This document shows positions 60,701 to 64,000 of a stretch of DNA of 64,000 bases, in pieces. Made by a program: the position numbers and the translations under genes. The notes under the pieces are model-generated. The model saw only the letters and a program-made list of their open reading frames with translations, ran no database searches and was not told the DNA's origin. Each line of letters opens with the position of its first letter. The first letter of the stretch is position 1. This DNA is from Gymnogyps californianus (taxonomy: Eukaryota > Chordata > Aves > Accipitriformes > Cathartidae): assembly GCF_018139145.2 (NCBI RefSeq), contig NC_059471.1:214911494-214975493 (forward strand), in the 5' to 3' direction.

Positions 60701-63700
60701 TTATCACAGAACTTGGCATCAGTGAAAGGAATAGTTAAGTATAATGAACCACATCCAGGATGTTTGACAGGGAAGACTGTTCTCAGTCACCAAATAAGCA
60801 ATTTAAATTCTCTTTTCAAATTCAGTATAGATTTTCAGGGTGGATCTGTCTGTAGCTGCCTAAAAGACCTGTGTTTGGCTTAAACTAGTTATGCTGGTTT
60901 AACGGTTGTCTGCAGATGGGAGGGAGGGAGATAAGTTCAGATGGGTGATTCATCTGGTGGATGTAGATGTCCAGAAGAGGAGGTGAATCACCGTCTAGAT
61001 GCACTTGTTGACTCTCCGCATTGACTCAAGGGGCAACTTTGACAACTATATGTTGACCATACAACTCTCTCTTGGCTCGAACCTAAATCTTTGTTGACCT
61101 TGCAATTATGCTCCATTTAAGATGCAAAATTTGTGTGCCTCACGTCAGCTCTGTCTCCGTTTTATGGGAAATAAAAATCAGTTAAACACAGTTTGACCGT
61201 TATAAATAACAAGGTTGGGTGAAAAATTTCTGATGATCATTTCTAGCATGTGGTATAACTAGGGCTTCCCCATACCTCTGCTTTGCAGCAGAGCTGGGTG
61301 CTGCTATGGTGGAGGACAGAAAGGGCCCTTGTGCATGGCATCTTTAATGACTTTTCTGGAAAATACTAAGCATAGTCCTCTCAGCAATCTGTAAAGAAAG
61401 CCAAGAGTGGCGTATTTAAGTGCAAAACCTAGCTATTTGAGCTTCAGCTGTTCAGTACAGAGTAGCACTGTATTCCATGCTTAAGGTAAAATTCCCAATA
61501 CATTTCCTCCCAGGTAAAAAAATAAATACTGTGACTTTACAACCACCATTACCATAATTTCAAGGACGTATAAGCAACATACTGATTAACAGAGTTTACT
61601 TAGCTATCAGAGCCACTCCCACACCCTCCCGGCAAGGTCCATATGAATTGTTATTCCCTTGAATAGAGGGCTCATGTAAGAGTGATTCACAGCAGAAAAG
61701 TTGAATTAAAGAAAGAAAACACAAAGCTTGCTTATTTTAATGAGTTATGTGGATATTTACCACTGCTTTGAACTGGGAAGGGTTGCAATAAGATCATAAT
61801 GTTATCCTTTCTTTAATCTTTCTTAATTTTGCTTGCAACATCATTGGATTTATAAAATAAGCAATGCCCAACTGAAAATTTAATACCGCTCAGTTTTAGT
61901 TGAGATGGTGATGTAAAGGGGCCAAGTCTCCTAAGTCTTGGGAGATCTTGATACAGACCTCTACGAATTTCTGTTTTCTCCCCAGCTTCTGAATGATTCT
62001 GCTTTTTTCCATCAGATAAAACTGCACCAGATGATACAGTGTAAAATCTGCTTATAGCCTCTGCTACTCAAACCTCCAGACCAAACAAGTTTGTGCACTA
62101 AGAGTTTTAAAAGCACTTGCAGGATTTCAAAAGGCCCTTGTTAAACCTAGACCTAAAGAAGGCTGGAGCTGTGTCTGTGTTTGACTCCCTGGCAACTCCA
62201 TTTCTGCATCTTTCTTGGTCTTGTGGCATTGTATAAAAATAATCTTCACAATCTTGTCTGTGGTGACCTGGGCCATGTGACAGGCTCTTTTCCTCCCAGC
62301 TCTCTGCTGAAAGAGAGGACTTCTCTGAGCAGCAAAACTCTGGTGATCAGTGGAAGAAAGTCAGCAAGCAACAGAGACGCCAGCACCTTCTTTTCTCCCT
62401 ACACCTTCCCAGATGCTCAAGGTGCTCCTATTTCCCTCCATCACTTTCCAGGTTTCCCCTGAGTTTTCACAGTGCTTCCCCTCCTTTATTGCCACACACC
62501 TCTGTTGCTATCATCTAATGTTAATCATCTAAATTATAATGCTAATTATGGGTTTTTTTCTCATAAAACCCTGGTTTTTTCTGTGCCTAGATAACTTTCC
62601 CCTTTGCTGGGTCTCTCGGTTCTCACCCTCCCCTTCTCTGCCTCGCTCTGCTTTGGGTCAGTCGCTTGCAGAAGCAGCACTGTTTTTTCCTGGAATCGTT
62701 CAGCAACCTGACCTATTTCACAAAGCTGACCTAACTAATTGCTCTCACAAGTGGAAACCGTTTTTTTCTGACCTTTAAAAGGTCTAAATGCCGAGTTACG
62801 GGTCTTTCTCGTGCAAACTGTGCTTGTAGCAATTAGCCACCTGGGGTCACCGTTCCTTCCAATACAACTGACTGTACATTGCATGTTCTTGCTAGGATAG
62901 AAACTCACCATTTCTAATAAAATCTTAGTGGCTATTATCCACCTACGCTGACATTTGCTGCTTGAAAGCAAATGGCTGCATGAAAGAGGGAGCGCATCTC
63001 AGGTCACCCGCTGAAAAAAGACCTTTTTTCAGCGAAAGGTAAAATTCACCTTGTTGAGAATTTGCGTCTGCAGTCCAAACTGCTGCCCTCTGCTCAGAGT
63101 TTGCAATCATTAATTGACAGGCAGGATTTTGAATAGCTGAGAGAGGCAGACTGAGCTGAAGGACTGCAGAAAAGGTCTCCCATCTCTGTCTCCATCATGC
63201 AAATAGCTATGAAATTAAATAGTTTGACCAGGCAAGAAATAGAAGGAGATGTTGGAGAGTAAATCCCTGCACCTCCAAAGAACAGACCCCATGTTTAGTA
63301 GGGGAAGGACAAATTGTGATAAAAAGTCTGGGATTTCTTTCTGAGCAATATGTAACAAAACATTTTACCAACCCAGATGGCTGCAGTTCTGCATATGCAG
63401 TTGCATATCTCCCGGTATCTTGGAAAAAGGGGAAGAATTGGGGTCGAAGACTTTCAGACAGATGTTTCAAGAGCAAATCTCTCCAAGTTCTTCAGTGGGC
63501 TTTGGCATGAGTGTTTCCTATTATGCTATTACATATGGAAGATTATTTGGTACTAAAGCAAAGGCAGTAAATATCTGTGGAGCATGGAGCAGCCCCGGGG
63601 TGAGCAGCATTTTACCCACAGTAGTTGCTCCAGAAGTCTTACTTGTTCTCTGTGCTCTGTTGCATTTGAGTTTGGGCAGTAATCTCCCGGCCCAAGCCTC

Positions 63701-64000
63701 GTTGCCAACAGACCCTCCAAGAGGACTTGTCACCCGCATCGGTGAAGCTGCACAAAAGCTTTCATGAAAAGGGCAACGGGAGATTTATCTACCTGCTATC
63801 GGTAGCATCTCTTCTGTCTGCTGCTCTCGTGAGCACTGCCTAAAGTCTTGTTTGCACCTTTTCACGTGCTGGGGGAGAAGATGCACATTTGGGCAACCTC
63901 CCATAGATATGGCATCATTCACCCCCCAAAAAGCTCTATGTTGGGTCTCACTCAAAAGAGGCTCCCTTGTGTCAGCTGCCTTTCACAGAACCATCACCCT
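60701..64000. other. Intergenic stretch, no assigned gene
   Basis: No exon, RNA gene or clear transposon is recognised. An 11-bp perfect inverted repeat lies at 63,009-63,034. The open frame starting at 62,181 begins with TTG rather than ATG and is not supported. Confidence 0.5.
63009..63034. repeat. Perfect 11-bp inverted repeat, 4-base loop
   Basis: CGCTGAAAAAA (63,009-63,019) and its exact reverse complement TTTTTTCAGCG (63,024-63,034) enclose GACC, giving a compact hairpin in single strands. No transcript is known to use it. Confidence 0.8.

Noticed and set aside
62181..62462. Signal-peptide-like plus-strand frame
   Set aside because: It begins with TTG, not ATG, and shows no downstream domain.

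Overview
The window looks like avian nuclear DNA. Its interspersed repeats are chicken-repeat-1 (CR1) LINE copies of several ages and solo LTRs of a bird endogenous-retrovirus family flanked by 5-bp target duplications; I saw no mammalian SINEs. The species cannot be named from the sequence. Coding content is sparse: one complete gene, one tiny 5' coding exon of a second gene, and no bacterial or viral gene cluster.

Layout, left to right. 1-11.9 kb is GC-rich and is best read as the start of the first intron of PFKFB3 (minus strand), with one solo LTR at 5.2 kb. At 11,917-11,932 lies a 16-base coding exon (MPFRK plus one base) with a good splice donor. A TATA box lies about 65 bases upstream of its ATG and a TATATC-type microsatellite abuts that box. 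Three CACGTG motifs sit about 1.6 kb further upstream. From 12.1 to 24.4 kb is the PFKFB3/RBM17 intergenic region, with a broken CR1 reverse-transcriptase fragment and an older CR1 relic.

24.4-42.0 kb is RBM17 (SPF45, a splicing factor) on the minus strand. Eleven coding exons, all with GT-AG junctions, join to 1,206 nt, or 401 codons plus stop, which is the mammalian length. The G-patch, the UHM domain, its RYF motif at residues 375-377 and the proline-directed sites T71 and S222 are all in register. A non-coding first exon lies in a CpG island with NRF1-like and CTCF-like sites and a seven-codon uORF. Introns carry two CR1 copies and a sense-oriented solo LTR.

42.1-64 kb is gene-poor, upstream of RBM17. 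It holds GC-rich simple repeats, a possible terminal exon and polyA site on the minus strand near 42.9-43.0 kb, many CR1 copies and two more solo LTRs, one nested in an older CR1. In mammals the order is IL2RA-RBM17-PFKFB3. RBM17-PFKFB3 is conserved here head-to-tail, but I could not recognise IL2RA exons.

I found no convincing new biological system. The most informative points are the PFKFB3 micro-exon promoter with its microsatellite and E-box/HRE cluster, the RBM17 tandem splice acceptor and uORF, the LTR in sense orientation inside RBM17, and the unassigned candidate exons upstream of RBM17.
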